This document shows, in pieces, positions 22,891-35,637 of a DNA stretch of 64,000 nucleotides (within the stretch, counting starts at the first letter, position 1; every line of letters begins with the position of its first letter). A program made the translations under genes and the position numbers. Origin of the DNA: Rotaria socialis (taxonomy: Eukaryota; Rotifera; Eurotatoria; Philodinida; Philodinidae). The DNA is taken from the NCBI GenBank assembly GCA_905331475.1, contig CAJNYU010000186.1:133466-197465 (forward strand), written 5' to 3'. The notes beneath the pieces are model-generated. The model was not told the origin of the DNA, made no database searches, and saw only the letters and a list, made by a program, of their open reading frames with translations.

Positions 22891-25800
22891 ATGTTCGACG
22901 TGTCAAATCGACGTTTATTTTATTTATTAATTAACTGTAAGTTGCATTGACTTTTGATTGAATCTGAACGCTCTCGTCTTTTGTTTTTTGAATTCTAGTT
23001 ATTGTTATAATAATTCAAACAGCAATAGCTGAAAATTTCGAATGTGAAAAAGATGGATTTTTTCCTGATAAACGTGATTGTTGGATTTATCATATATGTG
23101 TTGGTGCAACACATTCAGTCAAAGCTTGTAAAGAAGATCTGCTGTTCAATCCGATTAAAAACGAATGCGATTGGGCTATGAATGTAAATCAATTTCATTG
23201 TCGGTTGCAAATCGAATTTTTCTTTTTTTTTGGCAAATCGTTTAGGTTCATTGTAATCATACGTCTTATGAAGATGCACCGCTCGCTACAAAACCAACAC
23301 ACGCCCTTTATCCACCTGGTAGAGATTTAATTTTTCTTTTCATTCAGGAAATTTCTGCTTTAGATTATACTGCTCCTACACGAGAGACTTCAACGCACGG
23401 TTCGATTTTTGATTATTTATGTCAATCAATTGATAATGACTATATAGCGCATCCAACTGATTGTAAACAATATGCTTATTGTGCAAATGGTAAGAATAGA
23501 CGTGACATCGACTATAATATCTCTTAGAGCTAATCTAAGAAAGCTTCATCTCGTTTGTTTACTAAGGAAGAGAAAGTCTAGGCGACTCAATCACTACAAT
23601 TAGTATTTACTTAGAAAATATTGATCATTCATAGAGCGATACAATACGACTATTCTTTTTTTGATGTCATAAAACTTTCATTAACATTTCAATTACTCTA
23701 AACGAGAGAAATCTGTCAAATTTTTAATGTTTTTGTACGAACATACGACCGTATTAGAATAAAGACATCAAAAATTTCATGTGTCGTTTAGGCATACCAC
23801 AATCTAAACTATGTAAAAAAGGTCTATATTGGTCGCAATCAGAAAAAATGTGCGTTTGGCCTGCACAATCAGACTGTAAGTCTACGTTTCCGCATTTTTT
23901 CCTCGAATCATTTCTCTTGGAAAAATCTCAAGGTCCGGTGAAGAGTCATACTTCAACACCGAGTGTATCAGCATCGGCTGCTCGTAATGTTCCTTGGCTA
24001 CCTCGAGAGACAACCTATCCTTCATCCTACATGCTGACCGATGAACCATCGTACCACAATACACCACTGGATACTTCAAAACAGTCAACAATTTGTCCTC
24101 CAAGTAAATCGTGGCGTATACCTGATCCGTACGACTGTTCACTTTATCATGATTGCTATCATGGTACTGATCTTGTTTCGAATTGTCCAGCACAACTTCA
24201 ATATAATGCTGAAAAACAAAGCTGTGATTACGCACAAAATGTTCAATGTAAGTTTTGTTTTTCATAGTCGATGGCTGTTTTCTGTTTCTGAATAATTTGC
24301 TTCAATAGGTAAAAATAAGTGTTCATTCGATAACGAAGGTGCTCGTTTTGTTGATTCAGTAAGTTGCTGCCATTATTATGAGTGTACAGGAGGTAAACTG
24401 AATCTTCAATCATGTCCACATCCAAATTTATTTGATATACAAACTCGTAAATGTGTACCATATAAAAAAGTAAAATGTGATGGACGAAGGCAATGCTTAA
24501 GTAAATGTAAGTAAAGAGAAACAAATAAAAGTGATTAGTTTCTTTTTGCATTTGTAAACGAAGGTCATTATTTGTCGAATTATGATCTTGGAAAAAATCT
24601 ATGCGGTGTTGTTCCATCGTGTGCGGGTCATGGTGATGGATTTTATCTTGATCGGACGAAACCAAATTGCCAATCGTATATACAATGTTTAGATAATCGA
24701 ATAGCTAATCAAAGTCGTTGTCCGAATGGTAAACGTTTCAATAGAAATATGGGCCGATGTACAGCAGCTGATCAAGTACCTTGTCAGGGTAAATATTTTT
24801 CATTTTGGGTTTCAGCGAAATATTTGTATGCTGTTATCAATCAGTTAAGTACATACATGTGATGTATGATTTTATGACTAAACACCCTAATAGATAAACT
24901 TTTTCATAGGTTTTTCTTTCCTTTTATTTTGATCCGGCTTTTGCAAGTTTTCACGTCCTGACGATTATATTTATGACTTGATTGCAAACAGTCAACGTTA
25001 AAAGTGATGATAAAAAAGAAACAGACTGTCTTCAATCATATAAACATTGTTATTTTAATAACTGAACAGGTTTTTCCTCCTCTAAAACGACCAAAATAGA
25101 ATTTTATTCTAGTTAATCACTCTGTATATAGAATGGCTACAGTCATTCGCAGGGGTGACTTATGTTTCGTCTCACCTCTTCCGAACGCCGCGTAAATGTT
25201 ACCGGGTGTTCGGAAATGAATTTTATTCGTAAAAAATGATGACAGGAGTTCGCAAACACCTATGCACCGGAGATCGTAATAAACACCGTCGGTAGTTCGG
25301 AAGGAAATTCTAAGGGTACTTAAACGTGGAGTCCGTAAAAGAATTTATATGGATAGTGTAATTGATATAAAGACTTTCTGCTCTTATAGACAATAATAAC
25401 TTGCATTTTTGATTTCATCCATGATTATATTACTAGACGATTATTCTTTCTTTGCCTATACTCCTTGTGCTATAGTTTCAGAAGTTGTTTCTAAGGTTAT
25501 AAGTTGATTAAAAACCAACAGTTATCGAAAGCAACGACTGAGCAAGTTGCTCCTAAATCTTATTTACGTTCAACGCCAATATTGAATCGTCTTAGAGTTA
25601 GACCCAGCAATCATACTACTGCTGTTTCGTCTTCATCTTGCACATCGTCATCTCAATCTGATCTCATTGCTTCAACGCCGAAAAATAAACAAATAGTCAG
25701 GTTCAAAAAACGTGTACATTCATCGAAGAATAAATAGAATGGTGATGTACATTAACACTAGAACCATGAATATACATGTATTCATTTTCTTTCAATAAAG

Positions 25801-26869
25801 CTAGTATGTTGTAACAGAAAGTATTCAATGAATAGTGAGAATAATAACTAATACTAAAGTTATTATAGTAAACAGAAGTGCAATCGTAGTTATTTGAATC
25901 CGCCGAAATGCTGACTATACGTGATTTTAGGTGGCGACTATAGCGCATCAGTTCATATTTTCTCACAGGGAAACAAAACCTGAACATACTTGCGAAAATC
26001 GTGTCGTTTTTTTTTACTACGGTTTCCATGTCTTTGCCATTACGAGCATCCGGACATTCTTGTTACGATCTCCAGTCAAATTTTGATGTTTGTAAAGAGA
26101 AAAATTTACATGGAGTTCGGAATCAAATTCTGAGAATACCTTTCTCAACGGTTATATCCTATGAAAAAGCTATTGCCAGAATTGATTCCGAACACCATGT
26201 GTTTTTTTTCATGTCAGGAGATCGTAAACAAATTATTTTACCGGAGATCGCAAAAGAGAGCTGCGACGAAGTACCATCTTCCCATTATCAGAACATGAGA
26301 TCAAAGATGATTCATTTTTCTGATCGAGAATATTAATCATGTAAGCGGGATAAGCTAACTGTATCCTTGAATCAGAGTTGAGTAGAATAATAAAATATAT
26401 AATCATGGCTGACAAAAACAATTGACATGGAACTTAATAGGAAATATCATTCCTGTTGCCTAGAGGTAAATTTCGACCTGAAACTTTTCGTAGATTTCTG
26501 TTAGAAAAAGTAACGATGGAGTTTCCTTCAATAATGAATTACCATACTCGATTTTACAACCACTCCTAAATCATTACGACTGTCAGGGCTAAGCTCAAAA
26601 GGAAAAGGTGAGAATAACCTTTCTTTGATCTTCTTAATACTCGAATGTTTCTTTTGCATAAAGGCAACTACTTGCCTGAGCCACGACCTCAATCGAATTT
26701 TGATACAAGGCTAACCAAAGACATTTAATTAATAAATATTAAATTTAGTTTTATATAACACAAATAAAATTAGAATTATTTATGATTATCTTTATTTTCA
26801 GGATCATCATCGATTCAAATATCATTGATCACATTTATTCTTCTAATCGCCTCAGCATTGATCCTGTGA
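22891..26869 (+). CDS. Secreted GPI-anchored protein with five CBM14 chitin-binding domains
   Basis: Exons: 22891-22936, 22999-23183, 23246-23318, 23364-23489, 23792-23875, 23933-24247, 24309-24506, 24564-24788 and 26802-26869; joined frame 439 aa. The first two exons together encode a signal peptide (hydrophobic YLLINFIVIIIQTAIA, then ENFEC). Five six-cysteine peritrophin-A/CBM14 domains follow, with typical Cys spacing (for example DCKQYAYCANG, DCSLYHDCYHG, NCQSYIQCLDN). The last exon encodes SSSIQISLITFILLIASALI and a stop, a hydrophobic tail typical of a GPI-attachment signal. Domains are separated largely by phase-1 introns, which allow domain duplication. Chitin binding at the cell surface, cuticle, gut lining or jaws is inferred from the family. 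The 57-nt intron 23876-23932 is in frame, so its retention would still give an open frame. The last intron is 2.0 kb and holds repeats and a possible alternative end. Confidence 0.85.
24789..26801 (+). other. 2-kb last intron of the CBM14 gene, with repeats
   Basis: By far the longest intron in the window. It contains two segments (about 25140-25350 and 26030-26265) that share short motifs: ggagttcg, ccggagatcg followed by a/taa, and ttcggaa. These look like diverged copies of one repeat. Between them an open frame at 25496-25737 encodes a Ser/Thr-rich basic peptide (LRSTPILNRLRVRPSNHTT) followed by AATAAA near 25794. Entered from the tctaag acceptor at 25490-25495 it would be in phase with the upstream exon. 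The stronger ttcag acceptor at 25481 leads quickly to a stop. Confidence 0.5.
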
Positions 26870-27025
26870 AAACCAATGTTAACTAGCATAAGCTTTGTAT
26901 TTTTTTTGTTAAGCGTACTACACTACTTTTATTTTAGTTAAAATTGGTTTAAAAAAGAACAAAAGAAAGAGGAATAATAATTTTAAGTTCAAAGTTTTTA
27001 TTTGTTTGCTTTTTTTGTTATTATT

Positions 27026-28179
27026 TTATTGTTGTGGTGATGCATTATCATCAACGATGACTGCTTCCACTTTTTTTTCTAATGATTTCTTAACATCAGC
27101 TAATGTTGTTTTATCATTACAATCGCTTTCAAATTCACTTGTTAATTTTGTACTATTTGACATAAATTCCAGTACATCTTGATTATTATTTTTATCGGAT
27201 AAACTAACAAAGTCAGTGAATTTATGTTGAATGAAAATTTGTGCGTGAGAACGAAAACATATTTCACTACGACGGTGATAGCCAAGAAGTGTCGGTTGCT
27301 TCTTAGTATTTTGACAATATAATTTCGAGCCAACGGTAAGAACATTTGGTGTATATGCTTCTTGCACTTCTTCACTGAGTTTTTTATGAAAAAGATGTTG
27401 AATACATTTTTCTCGTTCAGCAGTTAGAGAAATGCAAGTTTTATCAAATTTTCTTGGGTGACTACAAAGTTCTTTTGTATGCGAATGATACCAAGACCAA
27501 CATTCACGTTGTTTACTAGACGATGGACGAAAATCGGTTAGATTAAGATCGTATACATCATGAAACACAAGACCGCGACCTTCACGAATTGTGATTGGCT
27601 CCTTTATGTTGAGGAGACTAGGTCCACTTTCATCGATGTCATTATTTGTTTCTTCAACTACTACTTGTTCTGCTGTGTCATTGGCTTCTTTTTGAACTTT
27701 TTGTTCTATAAAAATAGTTGATTTTTTTCTTAGACAAATTCGTAAACGATTTTCTTACTTTTCTTCTTGTTCGCATCTTGAACTATTTCTACAAAACATT
27801 GTTCTAAATTAATATTATTTGTGTTTGGTGATAAACATACAAGATCATTCTTAAGTAGCGCTGTGTCTAAGGGTGTTTTTAATTCCAGAAGTATTTTACC
27901 CCCAACTTTATGTGATGTTTCAACCGGTAAACGACGAACAATTTTATTCAAATAGTGTTTATTGTTTTGATCGGCACTTAATCGTTGGCATTCTTTATTT
28001 ACTTGTAATAAACTTTGTGTAAGTGGTTTTGCTAAGCAGAAATCATCACCTAATCGTACTAAACAGCAATTTTCATCATCACCAACACCATCATCATACG
28101 TATAAACATAATAGGTGGATTCAACTCTTTGTACGACTAATAATGTCAGAATTCCGACGACAAAGAGAGATGAATGCAT
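27026..28179 (-). CDS. Secreted protein of unknown function, 366 aa
   Basis: Two exons on the minus strand: 28179-27759 and 27705-27026, joined by a 53-nt GT..AG intron with the frame preserved. The N-terminus MHSSLFVVGILTLLVVQRVE is a clear signal peptide. The mature protein has scattered cysteines (DENCCLVRL, DDFCLAKP, NLEQCFVEI in the first half; ECWSWYHSH, LCSHPRKFDKTC, EKCIQHLFH, LYCQNT, SEICFRSH in the second), compatible with disulfides in an extracellular protein. The join region and the C-terminus are acidic and Lys-rich. I recognise no domain family. A tttgcttag acceptor after a long T run, ending 26 nt upstream of the ATG (28206), has no upstream coding exon to pair with. Confidence 0.75.
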
Positions 28180-28204
28180 TTTTTTATTTCTTATAACTTA
28201 TATC

Positions 28205-29009
28205 ACTAAGCAAAAAAAAAAAGAAAGCGTTGAGGAGTAGCGATAATTAGTATACAGGGTGTAGTTTTGCGGCAGAGCGCCTTCTTTTCATTTTTTTTCT
28301 CTCGCTTGCTCATACATCCGTGACCGCAAACATATCAAGCCAACGAAATTACTGTAAGAAAAAAAAAACTAACGTAAGTTTATTTACTGTAAAAAGAAGA
28401 AGAAAACAAAGTTATATTTGCTTTTCTTATTGTATATATATATATATATATATAACGTCGTTTATCATCGAATCATACTAGTGAATTACTTTTCCGCCAA
28501 CTTTTCTTATGATAAAAAGTATCGCCGATTATGTTGAATATTTTACAATATGAACTGACCTTGATCTTAGCTTACGATCGATTCATTTCGAAAGAAGACA
28601 ATCAAATAAACTTTATTGTGGAAATTAAACGATGATTAGGGTTTCTTTTTCTTTCTCACGAATTATATTACATTCAAATACACAATAAATAGATTAATTC
28701 GATCGAAAATATTGTCTAACTATGTCGATTTCTCTCAAATCGCCTATTATTCATGGTAGTTATGATAAATGGTATTCATTATTTATTCAAAGTGTACCAT
28801 CATAAACAATGTTATTTCTTTTGAATGAATCGTTATTATGATTGCAACTAATGATGTATTCTTGGTGTTTTATTGTGAAATTAAGAAAAAAATAACTACA
28901 ACTTTTTCAAGAGTGATTAAAAAGATAGTTTACGTTTGATCAACTGAACAAAATGTACAAACCAAAAAAAGCATAAAAACGAAAATTTCGTTTCGTTTTA
29001 TTTAAGCCA
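28205..29009. other. Intergenic with (TA)n microsatellite
   Basis: Holds the promoter side of the secreted-protein gene and the 3' side of the LSM14 gene (both minus strand). An uninterrupted TA repeat spans about 28433-28454. No gene is seen. Confidence 0.6.
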
Positions 29010-30949
29010 TTAGTTATCGTTTGAATCTGCACCAAAGAGAAGCGCATCGTCACCAAATGTTTCCAGATTTTTTTCTACTTCACCCATTTCAGCATATCCT
29101 ACAGCAGTACCTGTCGTCGCGGTACATGATATACGATCGAAAAATGAAATTTCCTTCTTATATGAGTTTGCTTGAGATTGTTGTTGGCCTGAATCATTAT
29201 CTGGACGTGATCCTGTTGAACAAACTGATGGTACACGTCGTGTAACTAGTTCTTCTAATGCTAAATAACGACAAAATTCTTCGTTGGCCTTTTCGAAATC
29301 ATATTGACCCTCATTGGATATTAAAGCATCGGGTATCGAATCGAATTGAACAATTGAATGCGGACCAATATCAATACTCAAACTACTGCCACTGCTCGTG
29401 CCAGAAACCGTACGTGGACCACGACGGGAACCAATTGGTTCTCCGAAGGTGAGTGGTGGTTGTAACGGATTAAGATCTCCGGTTTTTCCATTTTGATATG
29501 GTAAACTACTTGTCGCACAAAGAACAACGGGAGATCCGCGTGGCCGACTATTGATTGGTACAGACAAACGTTCTCGTATTGGTGGTTTGGACAATATCGG
29601 ATCCCTTCCGACCGATGATGATGACGATGTTTGACGACTTAGCCCTGAATTAAACGAAAATAATAAAAACCTAAAATTTCGAAGATAACTACCTGGCATT
29701 GTTTCATGGTTTGATGTTTTATTTTTAGATTGTTGTTGAGGATAAGATCGCTTATCCGAATAGGATGCTGGATAAATAGGTGTTGGTGCTTGCATATTGA
29801 ATTGTTTTATTGTTCCCATTTGTCGTGGAGGAACAAATCGTTGATAAGACCAAAGATGATTTTGTTGTTGTTGATGATGAACAGCAGGATTCGCTGGATG
29901 GATTTCACTGGGAATTGATTGTGTATGGCTTATTGGAACCATATACAGTAACGGCGGCCGAAATATATTTCGTTCATAGAACGTAAATGATGAATTTGGA
30001 TGAATGTTTCTTGGTCGTTGTGGAGCAAAAAATGGAGTAGCATTTGGATTTAATTTACTTGTAATGGTTACACGAATCGGCGATGTTTTACGACAATTAT
30101 CAGCAGTTTGTTTTTTCACAACATTTGAATCAGCACCATTTGCTGATGAAAACCTTGTTTCATTATTTTGTGTTAATATTGGCCGAAAATGATTTCGTTC
30201 AATTTTTTTCGGTAAAACTTTCTTAGCGACTAATGTCGCTGGTTTCGAGATATCTTGTGTTGTTGAAAGTTTACTGAATTTTAGAAGTTGTTTATTAAAC
30301 GAATCATCTAGACTTTGTTCAATAAATAAGTCACCAGGCATAAAACTTATTGTTGGCGATGATTCACTTGAGCTGGATGACAGCAATCCACTACTTCCAA
30401 TCGATTCGTCACGTGTTCGACGAGCTATCGGAGTCGACTGAGAATAATCTTTCACTGATTCATGTGACATTCGATCGTGTTCATCGGATGGCGAAAGACG
30501 TATATCAACAAGACACGGATCAATGGAGCGTAATTTCGCTTTCGACTCATGAAATGTTGCTGGTAATCGAATGAGTTTTAGTTCTTGTACGTCTCGAATA
30601 TTTAAACATACTTCGTCATATATGCGCATATCATTAGTCAAATGATCAATCATAACAGAATTTATTGTGTCAAGATCTTCCGTCGAGTTGTCTAAATAAA
30701 AAAAAATATCATTTTGTTTTTTATATCAAACTAAACTAAAATAATTAGTTCACCTTGATCCGAAGAATCAATTATATTGCCTTTAACACGAACATTCTTT
30801 AAAAAGATTCGATCTTTATTTACACTTATGCCATCAAGAACTCCTTCATAAGAAATATGTGCCTTTGAAACAACTTGAACTGTGCAACCATAATATGGAC
30901 TGTGGGTAATTGAGCTTGACTCCTCGCGATGTTGCTCTTGAAGATGCAT
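29010..30949 (-). CDS. LSM14-like (tral): LSM14/RAP55/Trailer-hitch family mRNP protein
   Basis: Cytoplasmic mRNA-repression and P-body scaffold family. Exons: 30949-30754, 30691-29693 and 29644-29010; the joined frame is 609 aa. N-terminal Lsm fold: YYGCTVQVVSKAHISYEGVL, then KDRIFLKNVRVKG and, in exon 2, IRDVQELKLI, matching the Lsm1/Lsm2 strands of LSM14 (SKAEIRYEGIL...DIKDLTV, from memory). The loop between the two halves is longer than in vertebrate members. The C-terminal motifs of the family are all present in order: FDF box YDFEKANEEF at about 508-520, FFD box KKEISFFDRIS at about 560-570, and TFG box EKNLETFGDDALLFG near 586-600. The middle is Pro/Ser/Gln-rich low complexity. Few RGG repeats are visible. 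The second intron is only 48 nt and in frame, so retention would add 16 residues. Confidence 0.88.
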
Positions 30950-31204
30950 TTATTCTAATGTTTGTATGCAAGAATACAAGAGCAGAAATATATCAAATAT
31001 TTTCTCTCTTCTGCTTGAAAACCTTTTTTATCTTTATTTTTTCTCTTCGTCTTATGTTCTGATCATATCAAAGTTAGGAAAGGCAAAAAATAATAAATGA
31101 AACGTCTTTCCATACAAATCATCTACATTCTTCTTATATTAATTAATTCTTTTTTTTTTCTGTTCTAGAAAAGGTATACTTAAGTATGCCTCGTTGTTGA
31201 CGAA

Positions 31205-31240
<36 letters not shown>

Positions 31241-32746
31241 GCAAAAGCAAAACGATGATTATTCAGGTGACAAAAGTATTTTTCGATTTCTCAGTCAAGC
31301 GTAAATACGAAAGGAAACAAGATACTGTTGACGAATAAAATACATCAAAACAGCAATAAAGATTTGTCTATTTCGTCATGTAAATTTTTAAAGAAGAAAA
31401 ATATTTTATTTTTATCGCGCGATATGCATACGTATGAAAAAAGTCATATGATTTGATCAAATGGTATGCATTGACGCAATATGTTTCGCTTTTGCTAAGA
31501 ACGTAGAAAAACTACAAGATATGTGCTTGTATAATATCGTCGATGATTAAGTTTATGCAGTCAATATTGTATAAATCATTTTAATCACTTTATAATAGTT
31601 AGCAATGTAAACGGTTGATGCAAATGATCATAAAGTCGCAATATATGGTTATAACATTGAAATAGTAAATACTAATGAAGATGATGATTTTAATATGGTT
31701 TCTATTGGTAGTGTGCACTTTAGAAATGGAATCATCTAAGCGAAAGTAATCTTCAAACTAGGCATGTAAAGTAATAATAATGCCAATAAGAAGAGCTATA
31801 TGATAGAATAAGTCAGAATAAATGGCACACCTTCGATATTTTATTTTTGATTCAATTTTCGTCACTCAAAGTTAATTTATTTTTCGAAAGATAGACAATC
31901 TTATCAGATGATTCGTTATACTGATAAATTATCTGGGGAAAATAATGAGCCACAAAATTACCAAGAGAAAAATTTATTTCATATCGAAAAACGAAAGATT
32001 CTGTTTTGTTGGCTACTCCAATTTCTTCCTACTTCGATCTCTTGGAAAAATCATCAACATTTCGGACGTCACCAGATTTTTTCCGTCAAAATTTGAGATT
32101 ATCTTTCAAAGGTCTTGCCCTTGCCTACCTATTTTTCGCTTCATTTGACGAGAAATGATTATTTTATTGTGCTTACTCAACCAATTTGTTACATGTGTCA
32201 TCATTGGACTTTAGATTTTGATGTGAAGAGTAAAATCAGTTCGAGAAATTTATACTACAAGGAATATCGCTTAAATATAATTCTCATGACCTTCCGCGAA
32301 ACATCTGTATTGAGCATTGTGAAAATAGATAAAATGTCTTCTACTCAATTAGATGCTTGCTACACTAATAGTTAATACTTCGAAAAAAACATTTATGAAA
32401 ATCCAGGAATTTCATGGCTCATGAATTTCTAGGTGGGATTCTTGACGAATTTTTTAGGTGAAAAAATAAATTCTGAGCAATGAAAATTTAGTAAATTATC
32501 GTACTTTGTGTGCGCCAACTACACTGAGTCGACGACAAGTAAAATGAAACCGCATTCATCTCATTCAGATGTACGCTGGATCATTGATTGAAGAAGATCA
32601 CATGGAATGTTAACTGTTTTCTAACAGAACGAGAATAGAGATTTTGAGTTTTTGCGGGTGTTTTATTGATAAAAATGAGTAAGATACAATGCGTTACATA
32701 AGCAATCATAATAATAGTTTACATCTGTTCAAATGATCGTATTATA
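30950..32746. other. Intergenic with (GA)n microsatellite
   Basis: No supported gene over 1.8 kb. A 30-nt GA repeat lies at about 31208-31237, upstream of the LSM14 start. Small frames near 31908-32375 overlap one another in different phases and show no motif. Confidence 0.55.
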
Positions 32747-35637
32747 TTAATGATGAGCCGATGCCATCTCATGTGTTGGTTCAACAATATTCATAAATTT
32801 TGGACAAAGAGGAGCAGAAATCCTTTTGTAGATCGGAATCAAAAGCAGCTTGCAAATGACAAATGTGGTTGAACACATTTCAAGACACAAACATGCAAAT
32901 AAGAGAGTACGAATTACAATTTCTGCCTGTTTAGCAATAGGTGATTGATCATTTTTTATGTAATATGATGTTTCAGCTATGTTAATGGTAATTGTAGTTG
33001 ATGTAAGATTAGCAGTCATTGTATACGTGTCAGCTGATATGAACATTTGGCTAAGACTATACGTGAATGTCGGATACCATATACCTTCGAAAAATGAATC
33101 ACTACCCGACAATGGTCCTGTTTCGTTGATAGCCTGTAGAAACGAAAAAGGTCGACATATTTTCAAACCTATTCATTTGTCTGGTCAGCTATAAAAAAAA
33201 CAAATATACTCAAATATTGACTGACCTTAGTGAGTCCCATACTTATTGTTGCTGCTTGAGCAAGAGTTTCCGCTGATGGGCTATAAAATGATTGGCGAAA
33301 GTTTAATTCTTTTAATGAGCAAAACTCGGTTTCTGCGCTTGGACCGTCCAGGCCAACCATGATGCCACCAACAACTTGAACTTCACTCAGCGTAGCCGTA
33401 ATTTTTATGTCATGTTCTGGCAACAACACTCTTGCTAACAGTGTGCCATTTACCTGAGAGCATGATAAGAAACGTAGAGATACTGTTGCTGAATCAGTAA
33501 CTTGTGAAATTGTAAGACTCGCACAACTGGCAGCTGTATTGATGAATTGTAAATATAGAGTAAAATTTTGTTGATTCAATAAATCAAAAATGATTTGCTG
33601 GTCACTAGATATGGGCACAGCTAAAGCTTGAAGATTTGTTGCAAATTGTGCGTTTCGAATAGTAGTATCACAGGCAAAATTTGATGGTCCTACTGATTCT
33701 GACGGATATTGATTCAAATATGAGTTGGCGAAAGCATAAGCCATTGCTGTGGTTAAAATAATAGCTAGTGATACCAGTCCGCCAATCCATAGTTCACCTT
33801 CACCCTACGATAAACATATCAACAGTTAATTGAAACAAAGGAAAATAAAAATAAAATAGAGAATTTTTCGACTCACAATAAGATCTGTTCTTTCAAAAAT
33901 CATCTTAACCGTAAGGAATAATCGGTCATGTTGATATGATGTAACACACAACCTGAGAAAACCCACGCCAATAAAGAAAACAAGTAACACAATCATAAGC
34001 ATCACTGTCCAGAAAATTGGTGAAACTGAGATACAATGACCAGTTGAATCGATCGAAAACATATGATGAAGAAGTACATCTTCGTATACATTCAAGTCAG
34101 GTGAACGAGGATATGCATATGCTTGTGATACAGAAGCTAATAAACTCATATTTATTTCTAGGACAGCTCCCAATGGACAAAAACCGTCTGACGAACATGG
34201 AGTACAGGCTGTGCCAGTCGTGCCACCTGAATTTTGTGATCCACTTGGGCATAATGTGCAAGGATGAACGCCAGCATCTGATTTATAAGTACCTCCTATG
34301 CATGTAGTTGAATGACTTATTACAGGCATTGCAGCAGCTATGGGAGAATAAGTTGTGTCTGTTGATGCGTAAGAACCTGCGACTTCAGATAATACGATAA
34401 GAACACCGCCGTCTGTATCGAGTACTGCAATTGATGATGGTGATGATACCATGCGAATTAATTTTGAATTGATCGTCGATGGCATTGGCTGTTGAGCATT
34501 AGGAAAAACAGCCGATGGTATTGAAGAAATATTGCTATCACTTAAGTTTGTATATAAATAAACTGTCGACGAGTAATATGTTAAATAATTGGCTGAATAA
34601 GTTGTAGTAAGAATAGCTGCTTGTGACTCTGTTAACCAAGTTACACTTTTACCAAAACCAACTGAATTACCAGTTCCGAGTGAACTGGCCAAGGTGAGCG
34701 ATGTACCACTGTTACCGATGACAAATAAAAAAACTGTATTTAAATAAGGCATTCCAACAAGTACTCGAGTTGGATCATCAGAATTAATTTTCACTGACAT
34801 CGTATATTGACTATTCCAAGTACTACTACTTGAGTAAGTTAAACGCGATTGCCAAGAATTATTTGTGGCACTGTAAGACCATGTTGATAAGACAGTAAGG
34901 TTGCTATTCCATATTAAATAAACCGTAGGTGTAGCTCGTACTCGAGATCTAACTGAGCCTGCAACATAGCCTGCAACAATTGTAAATGTAGTACTTGCAT
35001 CAGCAGCACATGGATAGAATGTCGAGTTGTTTGGCCAAATGACACTACTCTGTTTAGTAGTGAGTGTTGTGCCTGAAAAAGGTCGATAAATAAAACCGAA
35101 TTGTGTCGCTAATCCAATTACATATTGTCCATAAGGTTCAACAGCCATGACAAAAAAGTCTTGATGTCCATATGAAGAAATAAATGCAAGATTGGCAACT
35201 ACAAAATGATCACAAGAAAAAGGTTGTCCGCTTGATACATATTGTTGAACTGATTGCGGATCTTGATTAATCCACACACCAATAAATGTTCCATTACGTC
35301 CTGCACTATCAGTATTTGAAGAATCAGAAGATACAACTTCACCGGTAAAATAAAAGTAAGGATTCGCAGTTGTATTGCAATTCGGTGCTACGCCTACTGA
35401 ATAAACGTAATGTGTTGAATCATCAAAATTAATAGTACATTGAAGTGGATCAATTATAAAATTATATGGAGCAAATTGAACAAGAAACGTTTCTGCATTA
35501 CCATTTACTTCGACGAAAAGAACATCGTTGACAGCTATTTTAAGACCATAAGCATCGTAATCACTTTTTGTGGGTGAAAAGCTACTGATCGCTTTTAAAA
35601 CACAACATAAATTAATCAGAATAATCAGAAGATACAT
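32747..35637 (-). CDS. Large multi-pass/secreted-ectodomain membrane protein, 908 aa
   Basis: Exons: 35637-33877, 33804-33226 and 33133-32747, all phase 0; joined frame 908 aa. A signal peptide (MYLLIILINLCCVLKAISS) leads a roughly 500-residue Ser/Thr/Asn-rich extracellular region with many N-glycosylation sequons and repeated WxxN/TYSS-type strands that look like a beta-propeller-like fold. Next comes a short cysteine cluster (CIGGTYKSDAGVHPCTLCPS, then TPCSSDGFCPLGA) resembling the GCC2/GCC3 ephrin-receptor-like module. A transmembrane segment at about 540-565 (SPIFWTVMLMIVLLVFFIG), a second at about 592-612 in exon 2, and a third at about 850-880 (IRTLLFACLCLEMC) follow. I do not recognise the whole protein. 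A surface receptor or sensor is possible from architecture only. Confidence 0.8.

Noticed and set aside
31208-31237. GA microsatellite as a possible promoter element of LSM14
   Set aside because: Simple repeats of this kind occur at several unrelated places in the window (62850, 19799, 247), so no regulatory role is supported.
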